Below the pieces are notes generated by a model, which made no database searches, had not been told where the DNA came from, and saw only the letters and a program-made list of their open reading frames with translations. A program made the position numbers and the translations under genes. 64,000 nucleotides of DNA. Source: Prevotellaceae bacterium UBA1726 (lineage in GTDB: Bacteria; Bacteroidota; Bacteroidia; Bacteroidales; Bacteroidaceae). How positions within the stretch are numbered: position 1 is the first letter of the stretch; each line of letters starts with the position of its first letter. The DNA lies in assembly GCA_002316005.1 (NCBI GenBank), contig DCIM01000090.1, forward strand, positions 12,001-76,000, written 5' to 3'. Below, one piece after another: positions 1 through 8,052 of this stretch.

Positions 1-2
1 CA

Positions 3-152
3 TACGAAGACCATCGTATGGCAATGGCATTCGCGCCACTCGCAATGCGATTCAACTCCATTCTGGTGAATAATCCGGAGGTTGTCAGTAAGTCGTATCC
101 AAAGTATTGGGACGACCTTCAGCAAAGCCGGTTCGTGATACGCGAGGCGTAA
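3..152 (+). CDS. aroA: 3-phosphoshikimate 1-carboxyvinyltransferase, C-terminal end only
   Basis: The last 49 codons of a gene that begins before the window, ending at TAA 150-152. The fragment opens with YEDHRMAMAFAPLA, the DHR-M-A-M motif near the C-terminus of EPSP synthases, which transfer enolpyruvate from PEP to shikimate 3-phosphate in aromatic amino acid synthesis. It closes with a P-x-x-V-x-K-S-Y-P-x-F/Y-W type tail, normal for the family. Nothing can be said about the missing N-terminal part. Confidence 0.85.
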   Translation, partial: YEDHRMAMAFAPLAMRFNSILVNNPEVVSKSYPKYWDDLQQSRFVIREA

Positions 153-214
153 GAAAATTAGTGTAATTAGCGAAATTCGCGGTTAAGGATAGATTATTAC
201 TAAAAATAATAATT

Positions 215-586
215 ATGTGGATACTGATTGTTGCACTTGTTGTTCTTGGCACTATTGCCGCTGCGGCCTCACTACTATGGGACAAGCAGGAGAAGATTGA
301 GATTGGGGCGGATTGCGCCTCATGCTCAGGCGATGACCCGAAATGCGAGCAGACATGTATGATGGAGGCAGCCACAAAGCCAGTGGAATACTTCGACGAT
401 GAGGAACTCGACCGCTATAAAGGTCGTGCCTCAAACGAATATACAGATGATGAGGCAGAGGAATTCCGCGAGGTGATGGAGACAATGCGACCAGAGGAAG
501 TGAAAGCCTGGAACCGCAGTCTTATCCTCCGCGAAATCAACATGCCCGACCAGATAAAGGATGAATATATCCTTTTGGCACAATAA
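215..586 (+). CDS. Small single-pass membrane protein with a cysteine cluster, function unknown
   Basis: A 123-residue protein starting at ATG 215. Residues 1-21 form one hydrophobic segment followed by WDKQ, consistent with an N-terminal membrane anchor and a soluble remainder. Four cysteines sit close together (C-A-S-C near residue 34, then C and C within about 14 residues), a pattern that could bind metal or form disulfides. The rest is acidic and helical (E/D/R rich). It lies 62 bp after aroA and 27 bp before the TPR lipoprotein gene, so it may share their transcript. I do not recognise the family with confidence. Confidence 0.6.
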   Translation: MWILIVALVVLGTIAAAASLLWDKQEKIEIGADCASCSGDDPKCEQTCMMEAATKPVEYFDDEELDRYKGRASNEYTDDEAEEFREVMETMRPEEVKAWNRSLILREINMPDQIKDEYILLAQ

Positions 587-613
587 ATCGCGATAAACTA
601 CGTTTATAAGTAG

Positions 614-3600
614 GTGAGACTAAAAGCAAGACATATCGTTTGGTTCGTTCTGGTGGCATTTGTCATCAGTCTTGCTGCGTGTGGCAGTCAGAAGAATACG
701 GCAAAGTCGCGCTTCTGGCATTCGTTCAACGCACGCTACAACACCTATTATAATGGTACGCTTGCATATATCGACGGTTCGCTCGACAAAGAGAAGAACA
801 GTAAGGACAATTTCACCGAGATGCTTCCTCTCTACACCGTTGGCAACAAGAAGAATGTCTCTATCGGTTCGGGCAATTTCGACAAGGCGATAGAGAAATG
901 CGAGAAAGCAATAAAACTTCATTCCATCAAGAAACGCCCGGAATGGACCAAGAACCGCAAGAAAACCGAGAAGGACATTGAGTGGCTTGGCCGAAAGGAG
1001 TACAACCCAATGCTTTGGAAGGCGTGGATGCTTATGGGTCGTTCTCAGTTCTATAAGGGCGAGTTTGATGCCGCAGCAGCCACATTCTCGTATATGAGTC
1101 GCCTCTATGCCACCCAACCAGCCATCTACGGCAAAGCCCGCGCTTGGTTGGCAAAGTGCTATATTGAGGAGGACTGGTTGTATGATGCAGAGGATGTCGT
1201 TCGCAATATGCAACGCGACTCACTCCATCGTAGTGCCCAGAAGGAATGGGATTACACTTTTGCCGATTACTACATCCACCTGGGCGACTATGAGAAGGCA
1301 ATACCTTACTTGCAGAAAGTCATCAAGCACGAGATGCGTCGTAAGCAGAAGGCACGCGAGTGTTTCCTCCTCGGACAACTCTATGCCGAACTGGGCAAGA
1401 AGCAAGAGGCCTACAAGGCATTCAAGAAGGTGATACGCCAGAACCCACCTTACGAACTGGAGTTCAATGCACGTATTGCCATGACCGAGGTTGTTGCAGG
1501 AAGTGAGTCGAAGTCGATGATTTCGAAACTCAAGCGCATGGCCCGCAACGACAACAACAAGGAATATCTCGACCAGGTGTATTATGCCCTTGGTAATATC
1601 TATATGTCGCAGAAAGACACCCTCCACGCCATCTCTGCTTATGAGAAGGGAAACACCAAGTCAACCCGCAATGGAGTGGAGAAGGGTGTGCTCCTTTTGC
1701 GTCTGGGCGATATCTACTGGGACATGGAGAAATATGCCGATGCAGGTCGTTGCTATGGCGAGGCAATTGGACTTCTCGACAAGGAACGCAAGGACTATAA
1801 GCAGTTGGCCGACCGCTCGAAGAAACTCGACGAACTCGTGCCATATACAGAGGCAATTCATCTGCAGGACTCACTTCAGGAACTCGCCAAGATGAGCGAG
1901 AAAGACCGAAATGCAGCAATCGACCGTGTCATTGAGGCATTGAAGAAGAAGGAGAAAGAAGAACGCGACAAAGAGGCTATTGCCAATGCTGAACGCCAGC
2001 AGGGACAGAACAATAACGGCAATCGCAACGCGCAGAACAACCGCAATCAGCAACCGAATGCTAATCAGCAGTCGAATGGCGTGTGGTATTTCTACAACCA
2101 GATGACGGTGAATCAAGGAAAGGCAACTTTCCAGAAACAATGGGGAAAACGTGAAAACCAAGACCACTGGCAACGTAGCAATCAGACAGTAGTGAACTTC
2201 AATGATGGGGCAGAGGAACTCGAACTGACCGACGAACAGCGTGATTCCATTGCTGCTGCAGAGGAAGAGGCTGCAAAGCAGGCAGAAGCCGACAGTCTTG
2301 CCAACGACCCACATAAGCGTGAGTACTATCTGGCGCAGATTCCGTTTACAGAGGAACAGGTTGAGGCTTCAAACCTCATCATCATGGATGGTCTCTACAA
2401 TTCGGGTGTAATCTTCAAGGACAAACTCGATAATCTGCGTCTGTCGGAGAAGCAACTCCTGCGTCTTGAGACACAGTATGCGAAATTCGAGCATATGGAC
2501 GATGCCTACTATCATATGTTCCTGCTCTATTCGCGACTTGAACAACCGAATGTGGCGGAGGGATATATCGAAAAACTGAAGAACGCTTATCCTGACAGTA
2601 AGTGGACAACATTGCTCACCGACCCTTATTTCGTAGAGAATCAGAAGTTTGGTGAGCAGATAGAAGATTCCCTCTATGCCCATACCTACGAGGCATTCAA
2701 GGCCGACAGATATAGTGAGGTGAAGGCAAATGTGAAACTCTCTGACGAGCGATTCCCACTTGGCGCAAACCGCGATAAGTTCCTTTTCATTGGTGGTCTT
2801 GGCAAACTCAATTCCGGCGATAGCGACGGCTGTCTGGAGGATATGAAGAAGGTCGTTTCCGATTTCCCTCAGAGCAAACTCGCCGAGATGGCAGGTATGA
2901 TTGTCAATGGCGTGAAGGAGGGAAAGAAGTTGCGTGGAGGAAAGTTCGATATTGGTGATGTTTGGGCTCGCCGCTCGGCTGTGATGAACGATAGCGACTC
3001 TATTGCCGCTCGTCAGTTTGTGGCCGACAGAGACATCGACTTCGTGTTTATGATTGCATATCAGCCAGATTCGGTAAATGAGAATCAGTTGCTCTACGAA
3101 CTTGCGAAATACAACTTCACCAGTTATATGGTGCGTAACTTCGACCTTGAGATTGAGGATCAGGACGGATTGCGCGTGATGAAGGTGAGCGGATTCCAAA
3201 ACTACGAGGAGGCTTACGAATATGCTCATCAGTTCTATCAGCAACAGCATATTGTTGACCGATTGGGCAAGAGTCGTACATTGGTTATCAGCACTCAGAA
3301 TAAGGAACTCCTTGGCGTGAACAAGAGCTACGACGAATATGATGAGTTCTACAAGGAGAACTTCCCACCAATTGATGCTCGTGAGGCACGACGCCTCTAC
3401 GAACCATCGGGTTCTTCGCGCGATCTTGATGATGGCGGTTCATTACCAGGCAATATCAGTCCTATCCTTCAGAAGAAGGCTGAGGAAGAGCAAGCAGAAG
3501 GCGAGGAAGGCGGCATCGTGGATGACGAGAACAGTTTCCCAATTGAGGATGATGCACCAGCCGCTGGTAATAATGATGATACAATTATCATGGAGGACGA

Positions 3601-4138
3601 AACCCCAGCACCAGTTGCCCCTGCAGAGGATGACAATACTGTAGTCGTTGAGGAAGAAACTCCAACGCCAGTTGCTCCTGCAGAGGATGACAATACTGTA
3701 GTTGTTGAGGAGGAAACTCCAACGCCAGTAGCACCTGTTGAGGATGACAATACTGTGGTTGTTGAGGAAGAAACTCCAGCACCAGTTGCACCTGTAGAGG
3801 ATGATAATACTATTGTCGTTGAAGATGAGACTCCTGCAACTCCTGCTGAGAGCGACGACATTATTGTCATTGAAGACGAAAAACCGGCAAAGACTCCAAC
3901 CGATGAAGATGTGATTATCCTTGAGGATGAGCAACCGACAACTCCAGCTGCCGAGGATGATGTGATAATTCTTGAAGACGAGACAAGCACTCCTTCGCAG
4001 AATAACGATGATGATTTCATTATTCTTGAAGATGAGGAGGGCGGTTCTTCTACCGTTGACGACTCAACTCTCATCCTCGAAGATGATGACGAAGAGGAGG
4101 GTTCGGAAGATGAATATCTTGAACTTGATGGATTCTAA
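614..4138 (+). CDS. PorW/SprE-like TPR lipoprotein linked to the type IX secretion system
   Basis: A 1174-residue protein starting at GTG 614. Residues 1-23 are a lipoprotein signal ending LAAC (Cys23 is the probable lipidation site). The segment after it (SRFWHSFNARYNTYYNG) resembles the N-terminus of SprE of Flavobacterium and PorW of Porphyromonas, TPR lipoproteins needed for T9SS function. TPR-like helical repeats fill roughly residues 130-440 and 640-850. A Q/N-rich linker lies near 470-500. The C-terminal ~190 residues are very acidic and contain four 19-residue repeats. It sits 29 bp before porX, also a T9SS gene, which supports the assignment. The outer-membrane location is inferred from the family. 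The acidic tail looks species-specific. Confidence 0.75.
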   Translation: MRLKARHIVWFVLVAFVISLAACGSQKNTAKSRFWHSFNARYNTYYNGTLAYIDGSLDKEKNSKDNFTEMLPLYTVGNKKNVSIGSGNFDKAIEKCEKAIKLHSIKKRPEWTKNRKKTEKDIEWLGRKEYNPMLWKAWMLMGRSQFYKGEFDAAAATFSYMSRLYATQPAIYGKARAWLAKCYIEEDWLYDAEDVVRNMQRDSLHRSAQKEWDYTFADYYIHLGDYEKAIPYLQKVIKHEMRRKQKARECFLLGQLYAELGKKQEAYKAFKKVIRQNPPYELEFNARIAMTEVVAGSESKSMISKLKRMARNDNNKEYLDQVYYALGNIYMSQKDTLHAISAYEKGNTKSTRNGVEKGVLLLRLGDIYWDMEKYADAGRCYGEAIGLLDKERKDYKQLADRSKKLDELVPYTEAIHLQDSLQELAKMSEKDRNAAIDRVIEALKKKEKEERDKEAIANAERQQGQNNNGNRNAQNNRNQQPNANQQSNGVWYFYNQMTVNQGKATFQKQWGKRENQDHWQRSNQTVVNFNDGAEELELTDEQRDSIAAAEEEAAKQAEADSLANDPHKREYYLAQIPFTEEQVEASNLIIMDGLYNSGVIFKDKLDNLRLSEKQLLRLETQYAKFEHMDDAYYHMFLLYSRLEQPNVAEGYIEKLKNAYPDSKWTTLLTDPYFVENQKFGEQIEDSLYAHTYEAFKADRYSEVKANVKLSDERFPLGANRDKFLFIGGLGKLNSGDSDGCLEDMKKVVSDFPQSKLAEMAGMIVNGVKEGKKLRGGKFDIGDVWARRSAVMNDSDSIAARQFVADRDIDFVFMIAYQPDSVNENQLLYELAKYNFTSYMVRNFDLEIEDQDGLRVMKVSGFQNYEEAYEYAHQFYQQQHIVDRLGKSRTLVISTQNKELLGVNKSYDEYDEFYKENFPPIDAREARRLYEPSGSSRDLDDGGSLPGNISPILQKKAEEEQAEGEEGGIVDDENSFPIEDDAPAAGNNDDTIIMEDETPAPVAPAEDDNTVVVEEETPTPVAPAEDDNTVVVEEETPTPVAPVEDDNTVVVEEETPAPVAPVEDDNTIVVEDETPATPAESDDIIVIEDEKPAKTPTDEDVIILEDEQPTTPAAEDDVIILEDETSTPSQNNDDDFIILEDEEGGSSTVDDSTLILEDDDEEEGSEDEYLELDGF
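3602..3829 (+). repeat. Four 57-bp in-frame tandem repeats in the PorW-like gene
   Basis: Four consecutive 57-bp units (starts 3602, 3659, 3716, 3773) each encode 19 residues of the form TPxPVAPxEDDNTVVVEEE, residues about 997-1072. The units are close to identical at DNA level, with changes mostly at third codon positions, so copy number probably varies between strains. Downstream (to about 4120) the same acidic theme continues in degenerate form (IILEDE motifs). Confidence 0.85.
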
Positions 4139-4167
4139 AACCGTGGGCAATCCCACATTAATATAAT

Positions 4168-5730
4168 ATGAGCAACGGATTATTACTTTGGGCCGACGAC
4201 GAGGTGGAACTCCTCAAGGCACACATACTTTTCCTTGAGAAGAAAGGGTATGAGGTCGTTACTGTGAGCAACGGTATTGACGCTGTTGAGCAATGCCAGC
4301 AACGCACCTTCGACCTTATCCTGCTTGACGAGATGATGCCTGGACTTACAGGTCTTGAGACTCTTCAACAGGTAAAGGATATCCAACCTGCAACACCTGT
4401 CGTTATGGTGACAAAGAGCGAGGAAGAGGACATCATGGACCAAGCCATTGGTTCGAAGATTGCCGATTACCTCATCAAACCAGTCAACCCTAACCAGATT
4501 CTCCTTACCCTGAAGAAGAACATCCATCGCAAGGAGATTGTGACTGAGGTGACGCAGAGCGGTTATCAGCAGGATTTTATGCAGATTTCAATGCAGATAA
4601 GTGATTGCCGTACAGTTCAGGACTGGATGGAAATCTATCGCAAACTGGTGCGCTGGGAACTTGAACTCTCGTCAACCGACTCGCAGATGACCGATATGCT
4701 CAACATGCAGAAGGAAGAGGCAAACAACGCCTTTGCAAAGTTCATCAAGAACAACTACATGGATTGGGTTGACCCAAGCACATTCATTGGTGGCAATCGT
4801 CCGATGATGAGTCCTGACATCTTCAAGAACAAGGTGTTCCCTCTGTTGAACGAAGGCGAGAAGGTGTTCCTCATCGTTATTGACAATTTCCGTTTCGACC
4901 AATGGCGTGTACTTTCGCAGGAGATTGGCGATATGTTCGACATTGAAGAGGACATGTATCTCACCATCCTTCCAACTGCCACTCAGTATGCCCGCAATGC
5001 CATCTTCTCGGGTCTTATGCCGAATAAGATTGCAGAGATGTTCCCTGAACTGTGGGTTGATGAAGACGAGGAAGAGGGCAAGAACCTCAACGAAGGTCCG
5101 CTGATTGAGACTCAGATAGAACGCTTCCGCCGTAAGAACACATTCAGTTACAACAAAGTGAACGATTCTGCTGCAAGCGAGAAGTTTATCGGAAAGTTCA
5201 ACGAACTGAAACAGAACGACTTGAATGTGCTTGTTGTCAATTTCATTGATATGCTGTCGCATGCTCGTACAGAGTCGAAGATGGTTCGCGAATTGGCAAA
5301 CAGCGAGAGTGCCTACCGCTCAATAACATTGTCGTGGTTCCGTCATTCGGTCCTTGCAGAGTTGTTCAAACTGCTTGCTCAGAGCGACTATAAGATTATT
5401 CTCACCACCGACCACGGTAGTATTCGTGCCTCAAAACCGGTGAAGATTATCGGCGACAGAAACACGAACACGAACCTGCGCTACAAGTTGGGCAAGAACC
5501 TCAACTACAATGCCAAGGAGGTATTTGCTATCAAGGACCCTCGCAAGGCACAGTTGCCTTCGCCAAACATCTCGACAAGTTATGTCTTTGCTACTGGCGA
5601 TGCGTTCTTTGCCTATCCTAACAACTACAACTACTATGTGAGTTACTACAAGGACACATTCCAGCATGGCGGAATCTCTATGGAGGAGATGCTCGTGCCA
5701 CTGATTACGATGAGTCCGCGCAAGAGATAG
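4168..5730 (+). CDS. porX: PorX-type response regulator with PglZ phosphodiesterase domain
   Basis: A 520-residue protein. Residues 1-120 are a CheY-like receiver with the acidic pair D10/D11, phospho-acceptor D54 in LLDEMMPG, T82, and K104 in LIKP. The remainder is a PglZ/alkaline-phosphatase-fold domain with metal-ligand candidates in the segments VIDNFRFDQWR, LPTATQYARN and LTTDHGS. This is the PorX layout; PorX is activated by the PorY kinase and regulates and interacts with the type IX secretion system, and the PglZ domain has been reported to hydrolyse oligonucleotide phosphodiesters. No porY-like kinase lies beside it. It starts 29 bp after the PorW-like gene, so the two are probably co-transcribed. 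Confidence 0.9.
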   Translation: MSNGLLLWADDEVELLKAHILFLEKKGYEVVTVSNGIDAVEQCQQRTFDLILLDEMMPGLTGLETLQQVKDIQPATPVVMVTKSEEEDIMDQAIGSKIADYLIKPVNPNQILLTLKKNIHRKEIVTEVTQSGYQQDFMQISMQISDCRTVQDWMEIYRKLVRWELELSSTDSQMTDMLNMQKEEANNAFAKFIKNNYMDWVDPSTFIGGNRPMMSPDIFKNKVFPLLNEGEKVFLIVIDNFRFDQWRVLSQEIGDMFDIEEDMYLTILPTATQYARNAIFSGLMPNKIAEMFPELWVDEDEEEGKNLNEGPLIETQIERFRRKNTFSYNKVNDSAASEKFIGKFNELKQNDLNVLVVNFIDMLSHARTESKMVRELANSESAYRSITLSWFRHSVLAELFKLLAQSDYKIILTTDHGSIRASKPVKIIGDRNTNTNLRYKLGKNLNYNAKEVFAIKDPRKAQLPSPNISTSYVFATGDAFFAYPNNYNYYVSYYKDTFQHGGISMEEMLVPLITMSPRKR

Positions 5731-5738
5731 TCACAGTT

Positions 5739-5758
5739 CCTCGTGTTTTTACACGAGG
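5739..5758 (+). terminator. Short perfect hairpin after porX
   Basis: An 8-bp perfect stem CCTCGTGT/ACACGAGG with a TTTT loop lies 8 bases after the porX stop. No T-run follows, so it may slow or stabilise RNA rather than terminate; tsaE starts 17 bases later. Confidence 0.45.
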
Positions 5759-5775
5759 TCCAAAAAAGAAAAACA

Positions 5776-6189
5776 ATGGAGATTAGAATCAATTCTTTAG
5801 AAAATATCAATGAGGCTGCTCGCCAGTTTATCGACAATATTGGCGACCGCACCATCTTTGCCTTCTTTGGCAGTATGGGTGCTGGCAAGACCACTTTCAT
5901 CAAAGCCATCTGCGAAGAACTGGGCGTTGAAGATGTCATCACATCTCCGACTTTTGCCATTGTGAATGAATACACAACAGGCGAGGGCGACCCTCTCTAT
6001 CATTTCGATTTCTACCGCATAAAGAAACTCGATGAGTTCTTTGATATGGGCGGTGAGGATTATTTTGAGAGTGGTAATCTCTGTTTCATTGAATGGCCTG
6101 AACTCATTGAGGAGGTGATGCCTGAAGACGCTGTCAATGTGACAATCAAGGAACAGCCAGATGGCAGTAGGGTAGTGACCGTTGAATAA
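5776..6189 (+). CDS. tsaE: tRNA threonylcarbamoyladenosine biosynthesis ATPase TsaE
   Basis: A 137-residue protein read from ATG 5776. An in-frame ATG at 5743 would add 11 residues through the hairpin and is unlikely. The P-loop GSMGAGKTT occurs around residues 33-41, followed by the TSPTF segment and the FIEWPE motif near the C-terminus, all standard for TsaE. TsaE is the ATPase that works with TsaB and TsaD to place threonylcarbamoyl on A37 of ANN-decoding tRNAs. Length is normal for the family. It follows porX and precedes the fucosidase gene by 33 bp. Confidence 0.92.
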   Translation: MEIRINSLENINEAARQFIDNIGDRTIFAFFGSMGAGKTTFIKAICEELGVEDVITSPTFAIVNEYTTGEGDPLYHFDFYRIKKLDEFFDMGGEDYFESGNLCFIEWPELIEEVMPEDAVNVTIKEQPDGSRVVTVE

Positions 6190-6222
6190 AATCTATGCAG
6201 AATAACTAAAAACCTATTCTAT

Positions 6223-7581
6223 ATGAAAAAAGCATTAATCCTTTTCGTCCTTTTCCTTTCGCAGTATGCTATTGGCAATGCGCAGGAAACTCGTCCTACA
6301 GGCGAGAGTCAGGAATCCTACGAGCAGCGAATGCAGTGGTTTGGTGATGCTAAGTTTGGCGTCTTCATCCATTGGGGCATCTATGCCGTTCGTGGCGTAT
6401 CGGAGAGTTGGTCGTTCTACAACAACTATCTTCCTTACGACGAATATATGTCGCAGGCAAAGGGCTTCACAGCAAGCAAGTACGACCCAAAGGCGTGGGT
6501 TGACCTAATTGAGGAGAGTGGTGCTCAGTACACAGTAATTACTTCAAAGCATCATGATGGTTTTGCCCTTTGGGACACAAAGGTGGGCGACAGTAGTGCA
6601 AAGAAATGCTCACCAGCAAAGCGTGATGTCCTGACTCCTTTTGTCAATGAGGTACGCAAGCGCGAGAATCTGCATCTTGGCATCTATTATTCATTGCTCG
6701 ACTGGAGTCGTGATGAATATCCAAACAAGACAAAGACATTCCAGCGTTACGACATAAAACAGGATCCTGCTCGTTGGCAGAAGTTCTGTAAGTTCAATTT
6801 TGCTCAGTTGAAGGAACTCAATGATGCCTACAAGCCAGACCTCTATTGGTTTGATGGCGACTGGGAACAGAGTGCCGAAGACTGGAATTCAAAGGGGATA
6901 ATCGACTTGTTGCGTTCAACAAATCCTCAGTGTGTGGTAAATTCGCGTATTCAGGGTTATGGCGATTATGCAACACCAGAACAAGGTATTCCTGTTGTTC
7001 GTCCAACAAGCAAATATTGGGAACTCTGCTATACTATGAACGATTCTTGGGGTTATCAGCCTCAGGATAAGGAGTTTAAGTCGCCTCACGCCCTCATCCG
7101 TACTCTCTGTGACTGTATGAGCAATGGAGGAAATCTCCTTCTCGATATTGGTCCAAAGGCAGACGGAACAATTCCTCAGGAGGAAGTTGACATTCTGAAG
7201 GAGTTTGGTCGTTGGACGACAAAGCATAAGGAGGCTGTCTATGGCACTCGTGCAGGTCTTCCTGCAGAGCATTTCCCTGATGGATACACAACCCTCAACA
7301 AGGAAGGCGACATCATCTATCTCTACATTCCAAACAAGGTGCGTCAGGAGGTTGCCCTTCGTGGTATTGTGAATAAGGTTAATCGCGTTTGGGTAGTGGG
7401 CAATGGCACAATGCTCAATTGGAAACTCTACGACAAACCATACTGGAGTTCGCTTCCTGGCATTGTATATATTGATGTCCCAGAGTCTGTTCAGGACGAG
7501 AGCGTGACAGTCGTTGCTGTTCTTGTTGATGGTCCTGTGAAACTCTATCGCGGTGAAGGTCAGGTGATTACAGCGAATTAA
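6223..7581 (+). CDS. Secreted alpha-L-fucosidase, glycoside hydrolase family 29
   Basis: A 452-residue protein with a cleavable signal peptide (residues 1-20, ending GNA-Q). The GH29 hallmarks are visible: FGVFIHWGIYAV near residue 45, SKHHDGFALWDT near 108-119, and LYWFDGDW, whose Asp211 is the expected nucleophile. The acid/base residue is variable in GH29 and was not assigned. Such enzymes release fucose from host or plant glycans in the periplasm or at the surface. It follows tsaE by 33 bp without a clear promoter, and a terminator lies 18 bp after it. The C-terminal ~100 residues form a beta-rich domain typical of the family. Confidence 0.9.
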   Translation: MKKALILFVLFLSQYAIGNAQETRPTGESQESYEQRMQWFGDAKFGVFIHWGIYAVRGVSESWSFYNNYLPYDEYMSQAKGFTASKYDPKAWVDLIEESGAQYTVITSKHHDGFALWDTKVGDSSAKKCSPAKRDVLTPFVNEVRKRENLHLGIYYSLLDWSRDEYPNKTKTFQRYDIKQDPARWQKFCKFNFAQLKELNDAYKPDLYWFDGDWEQSAEDWNSKGIIDLLRSTNPQCVVNSRIQGYGDYATPEQGIPVVRPTSKYWELCYTMNDSWGYQPQDKEFKSPHALIRTLCDCMSNGGNLLLDIGPKADGTIPQEEVDILKEFGRWTTKHKEAVYGTRAGLPAEHFPDGYTTLNKEGDIIYLYIPNKVRQEVALRGIVNKVNRVWVVGNGTMLNWKLYDKPYWSSLPGIVYIDVPESVQDESVTVVAVLVDGPVKLYRGEGQVITAN

Positions 7582-7598
7582 CTCTGTCAAAACGGCAT

Positions 7599-7641
7599 AA
7601 TAAAGCCCAGATTCTCATGTGAGGACCTGGGCTTCTTTATT
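7599..7641. terminator. Bidirectional terminator between the fucosidase and thioredoxin genes
   Basis: AATAAAGCCCAG (7599-7610) pairs with CTGGGCTTCTTTATT (7627-7641) with one bulge. A-rich and T-rich flanks on opposite sides suit termination of both convergent genes. Confidence 0.75.
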
Positions 7642-7656
7642 GTTTGTCGAGACTAA

Positions 7657-7974
7657 TTAACCAATCAAAGCCTCAATCTTCTCCTTAAGTACAGTCTTGC
7701 TACCAGCGCCAACGAACTTGTCAACCAATTCGCCGCCCTTGAAGAAAAGAATTGTTGGGATATTGCGAACGCCATACTCCATAGGAACATCCTCGTTCTC
7801 CTCAATATCGCACTTACCAACTACGACCTTACCATCATACTCCTCAGCCAACTCGCTGATAATAGGACCGAGCATACGGCAAGGACCACACCATGTTGCC
7901 CACAAGTCAACTACCAATGGCAGTTCACCGTTCTTGTAACTTTCAAAGTTATCGTTTGTGATTTTAACTTCCAT
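7657..7974 (-). CDS. trxA: Thioredoxin
   Basis: A 105-residue single-domain thioredoxin with the WCGPC active site at residues 28-32 (ATWCGPCRM) and the cis-proline in RNIPTILFF. It has no signal peptide, so it is cytoplasmic and acts as a general dithiol reductant with thioredoxin reductase. It is transcribed alone from a good promoter at 8004-8035, and a shared terminator lies just after its end. Confidence 0.95.
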   Translation of the reverse strand: MEVKITNDNFESYKNGELPLVVDLWATWCGPCRMLGPIISELAEEYDGKVVVGKCDIEENEDVPMEYGVRNIPTILFFKGGELVDKFVGAGSKTVLKEKIEALIG

Positions 7975-8003
7975 AATATTTTGTTGTTTAATTTATCTGT
8001 TTA

Positions 8004-8035
8004 CAAAGTTACAAACATTATGCCAAACTACCAAA
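8004..8035 (-). promoter_or_regulatory. Promoter of trxA
   Basis: On the minus strand TTTG (8032-8035) is followed after 20 bases by TAACTTTG (8004-8011), the Bacteroidota -33/-7 pair. The start codon is at 7974, giving a short leader. Confidence 0.65.
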
Positions 8036-8052
8036 TAATCAATAATTATTTA

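Noticed and set aside
3469..4074. Long minus-strand open frames (up to 201 codons) over the acidic tail of the PorW-like gene
   Set aside because: They are complements of the acidic GAN/GTN repeats and encode Ser/Val/Thr-only sequence; the + strand gene is clear.
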